This document shows positions 13,871-26,212 of a DNA stretch of 64,000 nt, in pieces. This stretch comes from Eriocheir sinensis (lineage: Eukaryota; Arthropoda; Malacostraca; Decapoda; Varunidae). The notes below the pieces were generated by a model that worked only from the letters and a program-made list of their open reading frames with translations, made no database searches and had not been told where the DNA came from. The DNA is taken from the NCBI RefSeq assembly GCF_024679095.1, contig NC_066549.1, positions 11,205,302 to 11,269,301 on the forward strand, read 5' to 3'. A program made the translations under genes and the position numbers. Each line of letters begins with the position of its first letter. Position 1 is the first letter of the stretch.

Positions 13871-15617
13871 TATAAGAGCCTCCATCCGGAAGGGAGTTAC
13901 GATGGGAACAATCGGTTAGATTGTTCGCATTGCAATTCATCGGCCCCTGCCGGAACGCCGATGACTGTGGCACTCAACCATATCTTTTACTATACTACAG
14001 ATAAATAATACAAAAACTAAAGAATTATACATAAGAATAACAAAATATAGGACGAGTTGGGTCTTATGTGGGGCGCTGCTGGCATAGCGCTGCTGCGTTC
14101 CCGCGGATCACTGCGAGACTGACCCGCTGCCGCAGCCACTCTGTTTCCCGCTTTTCCCCGGTCCTCTCTCGGATGCGCCTGCCGAGGGTCTTGATGAGGT
14201 CGCTGAAGGCGGGACCGAGGACTCCGGTCGTCTCCACCGTCAGCGGCATGAAGTCATACCGCTGACCGAGGTCGGCGTAGCGCTGCCGTTTCCGGGCCTC
14301 GGCGGAGCGTGCGGCAGCGCCTGCTGTGGTGGCGCAGTCGATGAGGTGGGTGCTGCCGAAGGTGTTCACGCAGGTGGCGTCCCACGCTAGCATCTTGCCC
14401 TGCGTGAATGGGTAAATAGTGATGCCGTCGGTACGGCGTCCATCGCCGCGGTCTAGACCCCGCGGCTCGAGGATGGCCGCCACACCGGCAGATGACAGTG
14501 CCCTGTACACCACATCGTTGAGGGCTGCGTGGCGGGGCAGGCGACCGGGGTCTCTCTTGCAGGACAGGTTGTGGTGTCCCAGCCTGTCCGCCATGGCTCC
14601 GCAGCGACAACGGTGGGGCTGCTGTGTGTTGACTCCCAGTCGCAGGGCTACTCCTGTCCGGACCGCCTCGTCGGGGAGGAGAAGCCCGAGTCTCTCGACG
14701 GGAAGGGCCGAGAGCCAGGCGCCGCTGTGAGGAGCCCGGGCAGCAAGGAGCCGCGCTCTGTCAACCTGGTTAGCGTGGGACAGAAGATTGGATAGGCGGT
14801 GTTCGGAGGCTGCCTCGTCAAGGTGGCGCTGTAAGGGCTCTTCAGGGTTGAAGGTGGGACATTGCGTAGCCGTAAAGGCGTCGATGGCGGATGCTAGGGG
14901 GGCCGGTCTGTCGCCGGTGGGGCGGCGGTTGATTGTACAGACCAGGTCTCGCGTAGCATCAACAGACGCAATGTAGGCAGGCAGCGCCACGTCAGCCAAC
15001 CGTCTGAGGCCCAATCCTCCAAGCCGAAGTGGGAGAGAGGCTTGGGTCCAGGCCATGTCGTCGAGGGATACGTTGCAGCTACGTGATGTGGCATCCCATA
15101 GCTGCTGATCTATGACCCTAAGGTCATCCCCTGCCAGATATACCGGTGCCGCACGCATGAGGTGGGTGGCTCGCGGCACAGAAGCATACCTGGTCAGGAA
15201 GAACAAAGCCATATGGCTGCTGATAAGGCTAGTTCTATGAATGAGGGTCTCAGTCAGGCGTTTGATGTTGTCCAGCGCTTCGCCAGCGGAGTCTGGGTGA
15301 ATGGGGGCTCCAAGAAGAGAGAGGCTGTTGATAGGTGTGGATCGGGCTCTGTTTAAAAAAGCGTCGAAGGTGGTGAGGCCTCCAGCGTTGTCGTTGCTGG
15401 TACTTGGGGCAACGTCGCCGATAATGCCAGTACCAGCGTTGTCTCCCCGGGGTCCAAGGTGAGTGACCTCACACTTCAGTGGGTTGACCTCCAACCCAAT
15501 GGCGCGGAATGCTGGAATTATACGTTGCAAATCGGCCGCGACTGTGGCAACAGGTCCAGCGAGCGTGCCATCGTCCAGATACCAGACGTTTAGTGGAGAG
15601 CCAAGAGATTGTATGAT

Positions 15618-15618
<1 letters not shown>
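13854..15618 (-). mobile_element. R2-group-like retrotransposon fragment A with poly(A) tail
   Basis: The coding remnant is followed by a 3' UTR of about 190 bp and a poly(A) tail of about 18 nt (poly-T at 13854-13871 on the plus strand). The 3' UTR contains two perfect stem-loops (plus-strand 13906-13926 and 13938-13963). The 5' end abuts (GT)n at 15619-15661. The poly(A) passes directly into (CA)n and then element B. Confidence 0.75.
14064..15617 (-). pseudogene. RT plus R2-type endonuclease C-terminal fragment (element A)
   Basis: The open frame runs from the microsatellite edge at about 15617 to a stop at 14064 (about 515 codons), so it is 5'-truncated but otherwise unbroken. It starts just before the RT catalytic box VWYLDDGTLAGP, followed by VNPLKCEVTHLG. 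Near the C-terminus (about 14609-14559) is CRCGAMADRLGHHNLSC, which fits the CX1-3CX7-8HX4C motif of restriction-like endonucleases in R2-group elements. Then come RRTDG and, 15 residues on, WDATC, placed like the (K/R)PD...D catalytic residues of a PD-(D/E)XK fold; the usual Pro is Thr here. The clade is inferred from these motifs only. Confidence 0.8.

Positions 15619-15661
<43 letters not shown>
15619..15661. repeat. (GT)n at the 5' truncation of element A
   Basis: About 21 units. The open RT frame of element A begins at its edge. A separate (CA)28 lies at 15916-15971. Confidence 0.96.
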
Positions 15662-15662
<1 letters not shown>

Positions 15663-15914
15663 TACGGAACAGGAAAAGATAAGGGAATGTTTGGGATTAT
15701 CTTTTCCCCTATGTTTTTTTTTTTACTTTTTTCTCTTTTTTTCTACTTCCTGAATCCAATCGCTTGTGGTGGAGTTTTCTTTTCTTTTTTTCACCTTGGA
15801 CTGTCACTTTTTCCCTCCCGGCTCATTATAAGTAACGTTGTATCAATTTAAGAGTTTATCTCTTCTTGGCATATACATTGCGCTTCCTGGCCAAAAAAAA
15901 AAGGAAAAAATTAT

Positions 15915-15973
<59 letters not shown>

Positions 15974-16347
15974 TAATTAAGACAAGGCTTCGCTGGGTGT
16001 CCGGTTACTGGCAAATGGGTTTCACCGTTTACTGATCCTTCTCCACCCTTACCTCCCCCCCTTACCCCCCCAGCCCTCTCTTGCCGCCTCCACCCACCTC
16101 TCCCCCTTTTTTGCATCGCGCACCCTTAACCCCTTACCCCCAGCCCCTTACCCATGAATACCCTCCACCCCCACCCCCACCCTCATAGCCACGGCGGGGT
16201 CCCAGTACGCCCCGCAACACGAATACCAAGACTCGGAGCCCGACCCATAATTCACCGTGCATGGGGTCGAGGCAGAACCCGGTATTACGCCTACCTCACG
16301 ACCCGCCACGCCCTCGCGACACGACCACGGCCTGCCCCCCCTCCCCG

Positions 16348-16614
<267 letters not shown>

Positions 16615-16836
16615 AAACAAGGGTATGACTGCCAAGTATATATAGCTTATCATTAGTTTACAAACCGCGGGTAGCGAGATTTTTTTATATTTTCTACTTG
16701 GCGTGTGAAAATTTAAATGTGAAAGTTCCCGCACGTTGGTGGTTTTAAAACAATGAAGGGCATGACGATGATAGCAATGTTTTAGTGGCCGAGAAGCGTG
16801 ACTGTTCGTGATTAGTATATTCGAAGTCAAGGTTTC

Positions 16837-17185
16837 GTTCTTATCTCTGCCAAGCATCTTTTTCTTTCGTCTCCTACGTTTTCCTTTTCTAATTTCTTCT
16901 CCATGAACGTCTCTGTTACACCCACTTCAGCCCTTCCCATCTTCTCTTTCTCATTCTTAATTCCTCTCCCCTTCCTCCTCCTCCTCCTCTTCCTCTTCCT
17001 TCTCTTCTTCGTTCTTATCTCTGCCAAGCATCTTTCTCGTTCGTCTCCTACGCTTTCCTTTTCTTATTTCCTCTTCATGAACGTCTGTTACACCCACTTT
17101 AGCCCCTTCCCATCTCCTCTTACTCATCCTTAATTCCTCTCCCTTTCCTCCTCCTCCTCCTCCTCTTCCTCTTCCTTCTCTTCTT
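16837..17185. repeat. Two-copy tandem duplication, period about 174 bp
   Basis: GTTCTTATCTCTGCCAAGCA occurs at 16837 and 17011. Both copies continue with TCGTCTCCTACG, CATGAACGTCT, GTTACACCCACTT and end in (CCT)n/CTTCC. The copies differ by scattered substitutions and small indels. Confidence 0.88.
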
Positions 17186-18169
17186 CCTCCTCCCCTTCTT
17201 TCTCCTCATAGCCTTATTCTTTTACATTTTCCTCCTGTTCCTTCCTCGTTCTGCTTCTTTATTGCTCACCTTCTCGTCCACCATTTCCTCGTATTCCTGT
17301 TCCTTTCTTTTATTTTCCAATTTTCCTCTTTTGCAGCTCCCTTTGCTTTATTTTACCTTGTCTCCTTCACTTAATCCTCCTCCTCCTCTGTCTCCTCCTC
17401 CTACAACCTCTTACTTATTCTTCTCCTCATCCTCATTCTCTCCCTCCTCCTCAGACTGGGACACAATCAGTGGAAAGAAAGCCTCTGACGTCCGCCCATG
17501 CAGCCACCAGCGACGCCTTCTGCATTCCCACTCCGCCGGGATAAAGGAGACGCGATCCGTTTCCCATCTGTGCAGGTTTTAAGGTTTAGCGCCCCGGGTG
17601 GACTGTCCTTCTACCTCTTCATTCTCCGTTCTTTCTGTCCATCTGTCTATGTGTGTCCGTCCGTCTCTGTGTCCGTCTGCCGGTTGGTCGGTCCACTCAG
17701 CTGCACAGGTAAGCCACAAAACTTGAGTACCAACGTAATACTCATGCAAAAGGGGGAAAGATGATGACTGACACACGTAAAGAAAAGACGCCATATAAAA
17801 AAGATGGAGGAAAGGAGACGACCAAGATTAACAAGAAGGAAAAGAAGGAAAGGAAAGGAAGACACCAAAAGAAAAGTAGGTGGAAGGATAAGACCAAGCG
17901 GTAGAAGAAGAAAAAGAAGGAAAGAAAACGAAACAGAGGGAGCTAGAGAGGTAATACAAGACTAGAAAACTCAATAGTAGTTCCCCCTTCCCTCCTCCCA
18001 AACTTTCCTTCAGAAATAGATTGGAGATTTCACCCTCCGCGCGGCAGGCTGACTCGCACACGCAGCCCACGACACATTCACCCTGGGGACTCGTGCAGTT
18101 TTTGTGTGGTTATCGCCAGACCTTGCAATCAGCCCGCCCCTCCAGCACGCTCCCTAGACCTAAATGATG

Positions 18170-18262
18170 CCCCCCGCCACCCGACATCCCCGCCCCCCGC
18201 CACCCGACATCCCCGCCCCCCGCCACCCGACATCCCCGCCCCCCGCCACCCCACATCCCCAC
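18170..18262. repeat. 23-bp C-rich tandem repeat, four copies
   Basis: CGCCACCCGACATCCC recurs exactly every 23 bp (starts at 18175, 18198, 18221 and 18244, the last with one change). Confidence 0.9.
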
Positions 18263-18520
18263 CACCCCGTACCCAGAAGACCCCAACGCCCACCCTCTCC
18301 CCGCCTGTTTTGTCTCTAGAATGTGTGACTCTCCTTGGAATGCTTAATGAAAAAAAAAATCTATTCAGCTTGGTATCTTGGGGGAAGGGAGTATTGTTAC
18401 ATATTATTGTTATTACTTTCGCTTTCTCAAGTGGGATATGTGACGCAGCCCTTTGTCTCCTCCTTATAAAGATTAAAAAGAATAACTGAATATAATATCA
18501 CTGTGGCTCAAAAAAAATAA

Positions 18521-18523
<3 letters not shown>

Positions 18524-18612
<89 letters not shown>

Positions 18613-18619
18613 CTATCTA
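18524..18619. repeat. (CT)n then (CTAT)n
   Basis: (CT) of about 35 units grading into about six CTAT units. Confidence 0.95.
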
Positions 18620-19429
18620 AACATGCACATCCAGCCTCTCGTGTCTCTTGTGTCGCTCAAGGACTCGTCAGCGGCAGTGTGCATGTGACTGGCTGCCGCA
18701 AGGACCCTCCCTGCCAGGTATTGCCCGGCCCGGCGTGGCGTGTGGGAAAATACCAGCGCAGATTGGCCGGCCGGGGTTACGTTGGTGAGAGGCGATGCGA
18801 GGGTCAGCCCGCACCGCCGCAGTCATATTAACCCACGATTGATGGACGAAGAAGATGCGAGGTAATAGAGCAGTATGAAGGAATGCATCGGCTCTGTGGG
18901 AAGACCCGCGAGCTGTGGATTCTTCGCGGTGCGTGGGACACTCAACGGCTGCCAATGACGCCCACAAAGGTGTCTCGGGAGGTGAGTAACACTGTGATGC
19001 TTAGATAAATGAGCGGCCTATGAGTCTGACATCATACTGGGCCCGCGGCGGAAGCTGGTGGTGGTGTTTCGGCCCCGCCCAGCCCTGGCCCCTCTCGGTA
19101 CCTCTTAATGAGAATGGATGAGACTGTATCGGTTATTAGCATCTCGCCGGCATGTTTGCTGCCAGGACCGCCGAACAGCTCGGCAGCTATTAACCGGGCT
19201 GAAATTGCTGTTCGACATCTGCAACGCGGGGAGTCGCTGCGGCTGCTCGCGTGTACCTGACGCGGGAACACTGGCAAGCCCCGCTGATTGCCCCTCCGGC
19301 CCCCTCCGCCCACCCCACCGTCAGGGGAGGAGACACCACGACCCGAGGGAACACGGAGACATCTTTTACCTCGCATCCTGTTGTCCGTAAAAGGAAGAAT
19401 AACAGGACATTCTTGGGTGATGCTTAACC

Positions 19430-19472
<43 letters not shown>

Positions 19473-19772
19473 AATATATGCACACGTGTCCCTAGTGCAG
19501 TATTCAGACGTGATCTCATTCTTCTGTCCTCCCCTGCCCCGCCCCGCCCCCCCTCCTCCTCTATCACCAATCTCACTGACCCTTTGTTCCGCCGTGATAA
19601 TAGCCGCACTCAGTACATCTTACCGTTAAATTATTACCTTTTCTTTTCCCTTTTTTACTCGGCGTGTGTTATATCATCTCGATCGTTCTGCAATTTCAAT
19701 CACTCCGCCTCTCTCCGTGACGTGTGACGCACCGTGAGAGTCCGACACTCGCTTGAAGCCTTACCTCTACCC

Positions 19773-19974
19773 AGCGTTGCCAGATTATCGTATTCACCAC
19801 TTCGTCTTTATCACTTTTAAGCCTCAGACTCTCGTACCTACACAAATAGCGATAGAAAATTGAAGTTAGCGTTAAAGCTCCTATTTATTGATGTTTGTTT
19901 GTTTGTTTTTGCATTCGTTATTGGTCAGAAACTAGGAAAATGCAATGCGATGAGTACGACAATCTGGCAACGCT
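19773..19974. mobile_element. MITE-like element, family 1 copy 1 (202 bp)
   Basis: The ends are near-perfect inverted repeats of about 24 bp: the left starts AGCGTTGCCAGATTATCGTA and the right, reverse complemented, starts AGCGTTGCCAGATTGTCGTA. The interior is AT-rich and non-coding. TCTACCC occurs just outside both ends (three bases off on the right), a possible target-site duplication. A diverged copy lies at 23095. Confidence 0.8.
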
Positions 19975-21476
19975 GCTTCTACCCGAAGGCGATGAATACA
20001 ACGACGACGACGACATTCACGACGAGGATGACGGCGAGAAAGATGTTAGCGACAACTGACACAAATGATCGCAATAGTAATGACGACGGACACTAAAGCT
20101 ACATCATACTCGTAAATAAGGTAAAGATAGCAAAAACACCTGAGAGTAAACTTAGGGCACAACGTAAACTTAGGGCACAACAGGTAAGGGCGACAACCAC
20201 AAAGCTTCCTCGCTCCATACCCAGACAATGCGCCAGTTTTACAGTCCAGCGCACCATGTTTGTGAGCTCCCCAACCAAACACAAAATACGACGAGAATTC
20301 CTTGTATAGTGTTTGGCGTTGATATAGAAAAGAGGAAATTTTAGGAAACCACGCAAGAAATCTTTTTAGAATCTGGTGTTGAGTAGAAATAACGGGTCAC
20401 TGTGGAGAATATAGTTTGGTTTGGGCGCTGACAATGGCTCTGTGTTGGACTGTCGAACTGGTCAAATGACACCCTCACAGTATTTGTCTTTTACAGGTCA
20501 GTGTCTAAGGGGCGCCCGTCCTCCTAATTCACCAGAACGAAAATGGAAAAGTGCAAAAAATAATAAGGTGGCGTGATAACAATAATAACGGCAGGTAATG
20601 ATCCCGCTGATAACCAACCCTTCGTGGTCTCTGCTCCGCCCTGGGCACACTATACAATCCGCCCCAGCTCCCAGAGACTCCGCGCAACATGTCCGCGACG
20701 CGCCTTCGGGAGAATCCTCCATCAGAGCGCCTATTTATCATTGAATTCCATCACCGTCACACAGCCACACACGTTTCTCACTAGCCATTTCCCACGATGA
20801 CCAGCAGGAAAAGGCGAATTATATGAGCTTTTATCTGCACATCACAACCACAGTCAAGCAGCGGACGGGAAGACGAGACGCGGAAAAAGATGCAAGAAAA
20901 AACAAGATAAATAAAAATAATGTGACTCGCTGGAGGAGAGAGAGAGAGAGAGAGAGAAAAAAATCCTAATGGTGTGAGCTGGAGTGATCATCGTGTAAAT
21001 AATTATCATGGATCAACCAGCGGCGGAGCATTATCGCGGTTATAAATTAGAGGAATTGTGTATCTTCTTACCCCGGTGACCGCAAATGTCGGTAGTGGCG
21101 GAGGAAAAAATCGCAAGACTCGTTTTAACAGACCGACTCCGTTTTGATCACAAGTCTCTATACAGCAGGACGCAGCGAGGGCGACGACCCCAGACAAATA
21201 CGAATGGGCAGCGGCTATTCCTTACGAGAAGAAAAAAAAAAGCAAAAACAAGGAAACGAGAGAAAAAGACGATGAGGTGAAAGAGATGGAAGTTGTACAA
21301 GTCTTCATTACACTGTATAAACAAATGTAAGTCTCTCACTCCATTGTTTTTGCCGCAGCGGAGGGCGGCGTGTCCATCTCGTGTGTTGCTGCATCATACC
21401 GCCGGCAGCTACGCGCAATCACCCGACGCTTGGATGTACGACTATCACATCAGATGCAGCCCCGACACGGCAACCC

Positions 21477-22135
21477 GGCCCACGCTGCCCTACACACCTG
21501 TTGCCCACACCTTCCTCCACCCCGGCCCACACTCCCTTACACACCTGCTACCCACACCTCCCTCCAATCTGACCCACGTTCCCCCCAACACCTGCTGCCC
21601 ACATCTCCCTCCATCGTGGCCCACGCTGCCCTACATACCTGCTGCCCATATTTCCCTCCATCCTGGCCCACACTGCCCTACTCACCTGCTGCCCACACCT
21701 CCCTCCATCCTGGCCCACACTCCCCTACACACCTGCTGCCCACATCTCCTTCCATCTTGGCCCACTCTCCCCTTCACACCTGCTCCCAACACCTCCCTCT
21801 ACCCTGGGCATGCTCCCTTACACAACTGCTGCCCACATCTCTACCAGCCCGACCCATGCTCCCCTACACACCTGCTGCACATACCTCCCTGCAGCCTGGC
21901 CCACGCTCCCCTACACCTGCTGCCCACACCTCCCCAAGTCTGGCCCACATTCCCACACACACCTATTGCCCACACCTCCCCCAGCCTGGCCCACGCTACC
22001 CCACACACCTGCTGCCCACACCTTGCTCCACCCCGACTCACGCTTCCCCACACACCTGCTGCCCACACTTCGCTCCACCCCGACTCACGCCCCACACACA
22101 TCTGCTGCCCACACCTCCCCCATCCTGGTTCATAC
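21477..22135. repeat. C-rich minisatellite, period about 48 bp
   Basis: About 14 imperfect copies of a unit built on CACCTGCTGCCCACACCTCC and TGGCCCACACTCCCCTACA. Because 48 is divisible by three, plus-strand frames stay open and read as a 16-residue repeat (TPAAHTSLHPGPTLPY-like). There is no start context, splice signal or homology to suggest a gene. Confidence 0.88.
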
Positions 22136-22970
22136 AAGCATACATATTTGCGATACTCAGAGAAATAGTGCCGCGGTGGTGGTAGTGGGGGTGGTGCCAA
22201 CGGAATTTAACAATGTCATCGATACATATACCATTGAGTATAATGATGAATATATTAAAAACCGGTTGAGTGTGGTTATATCAGCTATCAGATGAATCGT
22301 ATCTGTAGCACTATCTTCTGCTGTTGTATATGTAAAAATATTAATACTTCTATTTGTGTTCCTTACTTCGTGCTGCCCCGCTGTGCGAGGCCAACTGCTT
22401 TACCACATTATTCAAAAAAGGAATTCATTATAAGTATTTTCCTTCCTTCATATCCTTTGTGAGTTAAGGGAAGCAGCTTTCTAGTATCCTTCTATCTTCC
22501 TACGGTTCTTTTTTCAGTTCCCTTGGTCATATGACAACCATTAAGAACCGAAATAAGTCCTGTACTATATTATTTTTAAAAGAAAGTGGTTGCAAAGACT
22601 TGACACTAAGGATAGGTCTTTTTTATATTAGAGTCGAGGTTTCATTCTGTTCGGGAAGCACCATGATTTAGCTGAGCCTTTTGTCAGTGAAACTTTCCCA
22701 GCCACCTCGAGGAGTGCAGAAGTGTAGGCGCCTTTCCTCCGTCTGAGTGTTGTAAACCGAACTCAACAGATGTCACGACGCACATCCGTTAAATATGATA
22801 CAGCCATAATTTTTTTCACACCACAGTTTCGTTCGCTGCATAACCTTGTATCAGAAGCGAGCCATTTCGCCTTCTCACATTAGATCGAACAGCAGCTGAG
22901 GGTTAGGTGAAGCCCGGCCGTGGAAAGTGACGACCAGCACTAACCCAACTCACCAACTACTGGCGGGCTA

Positions 22971-22971
<1 letters not shown>

Positions 22972-23011
<40 letters not shown>
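22972..23011. repeat. (GT)n microsatellite
   Basis: About 19 units. A shorter (GT)16 also occurs at 19433-19466 and (GA)11 at 20935-20957. Confidence 0.95.
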
Positions 23012-23014
<3 letters not shown>

Positions 23015-23094
23015 TGGAGTCGTTACGGGGAGCTAAATGAACTGTAGCAAAAAGGATAAGTGAAAGTTGTGCTCGCAGAAGGGATGGGACTCGC

Positions 23095-23294
23095 AACGTT
23101 GCCATATTGTCGTACTCAGTTTCTTATATTTTCCGATTTCCGACCCAAAATCTGTCTCCTCCACCCCAATAACTGTCTTCGCATATAGTTATCGTTAAAA
23201 TAGTTAATTATTGGTGTTTCTTGGCAATAGTTGAGGGTCAGAAACAGAAACAGATGTAAATACGATGCTCTGAGTAAGATAATCTGGCAACGGT
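23095..23294. mobile_element. MITE-like element, family 1 copy 2 (200 bp)
   Basis: The same terminal inverted repeats occur in diverged form: the left starts AACGTTGCCATATTGTCGTA and the right, reverse complemented, starts ACCGTTGCCAGATTATCTTA. The length matches copy 1, and the interior shares GGTCAGAAAC near the right end. It is non-coding. Confidence 0.78.
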
Positions 23295-24017
23295 GGAGGG
23301 AGAGTCAGGAAAATATGATGGAGTGTTTACGAGCTGAGCTGAAGTAATAGAAGTCTTGAGAGGACGAGAGCCACGTGTTATGGGGAGACTGAAAACAGAG
23401 CGCCGAGGAGAAACCGTCTGTGGCTTACATTGCTGACGAAACCGCTGAAGGGGGAAAGAGGAAGAGGTGAAGCGGCAGGGCGCCCGAGGGGAGTGGGGAG
23501 CTCTGCCTTTATCTGCGTCGGTTTATGTTTTTACGATATACTAAACTTTATTGTACAGATAAAGGATTCACTACCCGGTGAACGAGTTACAAATCGCTCC
23601 TTTTGTTCTGAGCCTTTTCTGGGGCTGTAAGTGCGGTCGAATCCCACTCAGGTCGGACTCCCACCGGCCCGGCGTGTCTCTATTGTTGCCGCGTTTATGG
23701 CGCTTATTGTGTGGAACTTGTAGCAGGTCCGACGTGATTACTCTTTTGTGTCGTGCACCCGATTTTGTAATATTTAGCCGAGGCGCCTTTGTGTGGAACG
23801 TTTTGTGGGCGGAGGGAGGGAAGGGGAGCAAAGAGGCAGCTCTCTCCCAGATAGAGAGACATACACACTCACCGCGGGCCAGACGGCAACCCCGCAGCTT
23901 TTTATTGATGTGTTGTGAACTTTTAAAGTCTGTTCCATTCGCCGGCGCCGCCAGACTCGCTATACATATGCAAAGAGGATGACAAAAGTAATTCGTCAGG
24001 AGCCATAAACAGATCGT

Positions 24018-24184
<167 letters not shown>

Positions 24185-24434
24185 TGTTTGATATGAAAAA
24201 TTATGTTGATAATAACACCCGGAAAACTTGGGTCCTCTATCTATGGGAAGCTTGTGTAAACCTTAGTGCCTGTGCCTAGGGGGAGGTGTGGGAGCTCAGC
24301 TGCATGCACGGTGTTATGTGTGACGCGTACACAACAATACCGACAATTATCTGGCCGGCAACGGAACGGGTGATGAAATAAATGATAGCTGTGTGGGTGA
24401 AGTTGGTGGTGAAAACGTAACGGATGTAAAGTGC

Positions 24435-25385
24435 AGGAGGAGGAGGAGGAGGAGGAGGAGGAGGAGGAGGAGGAAACATGGAAATACAGGCAACAGAAAG
24501 CCTATTGGCTCATTACGAGGTCGCCCACTTTGGTGATTTAATCTGCTCGACAGCCACTTGGGGCTTGATGAGCAGATGAAAGCACCTCGTTATTCAGTTT
24601 ACTCCCGAAGCAGCGAAATGACGGTCGATTCGATATTTGAAGGAGTTGATGGTATTCGCATTTACTACTTCTGAGGGAAGATTGTTCCAGTGGCGGGTGA
24701 CTCGGTTTGAAAAGAAACTCCTTCCAATGTCTGTGTTACATCGACTCGACTGAGTTTGTAAGCCGTTATTTCTAGTTCTGGAGTTGGTTTGCAGTTCAAA
24801 GAATTTGGAGTAACCGACGTTATTGAACTTTTTCAGGTACTTGAAGATTTGAATCATATCCCCTCGTAGGCGTCTTTTCTCCAATGTAAAGAGATTGAGT
24901 CGCTTGAGTCGTTCCTCGTACGGTTGAGCCCTTAAGGTTGGAATCATCTTCGTGGCGCGTCGTTGAATCCTTTCCAGTAAATCAATGTCCTTCCTCTAAT
25001 TAGGATACCAGAGCTGTACTGCATACTCGAGGTGCGGTCTTATCATGGAATTATACAAGGACAGCATCACGTCTGGCGTTTTACACTCGAAATTCCTCGC
25101 TATGAACCCGAGCATATAGTATTGGCTTTGTTGTATGCTTTTTTACAGTGATTCGCGTGTTTCAGGTCACTGCTGATAGTGACTCCAAGATCCTTTTCCT
25201 CCTGCATCGTCTGCAGAGGTTTCCCATGCATGATGTCTGTGTGGTTACTATTTCTGGACCCAGTGTGCATGACTTTGCATTTGTCAATTAAAGGACATTT
25301 GGCATTTCTCCGACCATTCGATAATGTGATTGAGGTCTTTCTGAATGATTTCGCAGTTGGTATTCGTGAGGAGGAGGAGGAATAG
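24435..25385 (-). mobile_element. CR1-like retrotransposon fragment D, flanked by (GGA)n
   Basis: The RT remnant is followed (minus strand) by a 3' UTR that ends in TTTCTGTTGCCTGTATTTCC and then (CCT)n at 24474-24435. At the other end the RT sequence begins right after another (CCT)-rich tract (25368-25415). The fragment is therefore bracketed by the same trinucleotide repeat on both sides. Confidence 0.75.
24594..25370 (-). pseudogene. CR1-like RT C-terminal remnant (element D)
   Basis: The 117-codon open segment 24947-24594 reads MIPTLRAQPYEERLKRLNLF, LEKRRLRGDMIQIFKYL and ends in RHWNNLPSEVVNANTINSFK and a stop. It aligns by eye with the C-terminus of element C. Upstream, to 25370, broken-frame RT sequence is recognisable (HLEYAVQLWYPN, EIIQKDLNHIIEWSEKCQMSFN) with stops and frame changes. 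The catalytic box is missing. Confidence 0.85.
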
Positions 25386-26109
25386 GAACTGAAGCAGGAG
25401 GAGGAGGAGGAGGAGAAATAGGAAAAAAAAATAAAGGAAAAGGAAGAAGAATAAATAACTGTGGTTCAAACATCGATCTTGACACAACCCAGAAAGAGAG
25501 ACACGAGGAGGACATTGCAGCGTTGTCTCCCCTCGAAGAAACAGAAACGAACCCGAAAAAAAAGAGAGACAGAAATACGTGCCACAATCACTCTCAAATG
25601 ACCTCCACAGCTAACAAGCGAGATCAACACCTCTTAAGACCTTTCCAAAGACTCGTTGTTCGATGTTGTCAATTTTGTGGCTGAAAAAGATGAAAGTGCG
25701 GGAAAAAGTCTTAAACGCGACGCCAACGCTGACGACTCAATCCCAACGGCCACGCCCTGAGCCTGTCCGACGAGCGCTGTTAAGAGATGGACTGCTCTGT
25801 ACCGTACTTTTTGTAGGCCCCGAAATGGTCTGTTACGAGGAAGGGAAGGAAAGAGGAGAAGGCGGAAGGGGGAACAGGGAGACGAAAAAGACACATACAC
25901 ACAAAAAAAGAAAGAAGAAAAAGAAGTACAAAAACAAGAAAAAAGGAGTTGGAGGCAAAGTAGTAGAAGAAGCAAAAATAGAAGAAGTAGAAACAGAAGA
26001 TGAAGAAGAAGTAAAACACAAAGAAAAGAACAAGAACTAGAATAAGAACACGAAGAACAAGAACACGAAAAGAAGAAAAAAGTGGAAAGATGATGATGAT
26101 GGTCGAAGA

Positions 26110-26212
26110 ATATTAAACAACAACAACAACAACAACAAAAACAGCAACAACAACAACAACAACAACAAAAACAACAACAAAAACAGCAACAACAACAACA
26201 ACAACCACTCAG
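26110..26212. repeat. (CAA)n array
   Basis: AACAACAACAAC with AAAAACAGC interruptions, in a longer GA/AAG-rich tract (25840-26110). Confidence 0.93.

Larger units (their letters stand above)
17186..19772. other. Non-coding, C/T-rich then mixed
   Basis: C/T-rich to about 17460, then unique DNA interrupted by the 23-bp repeat and (CT)n. The stretch 18620-19330 is GC-richer and non-repetitive, a reasonable place to look for conserved non-coding sequence, but nothing is identifiable by eye. Confidence 0.5.

Noticed and set aside
19032..19390. Coding potential around 19.1-19.4 kb on both strands
   Set aside because: Moderately GC-rich open frames without recognisable domain, splice sites or repeat; insufficient to call a gene.
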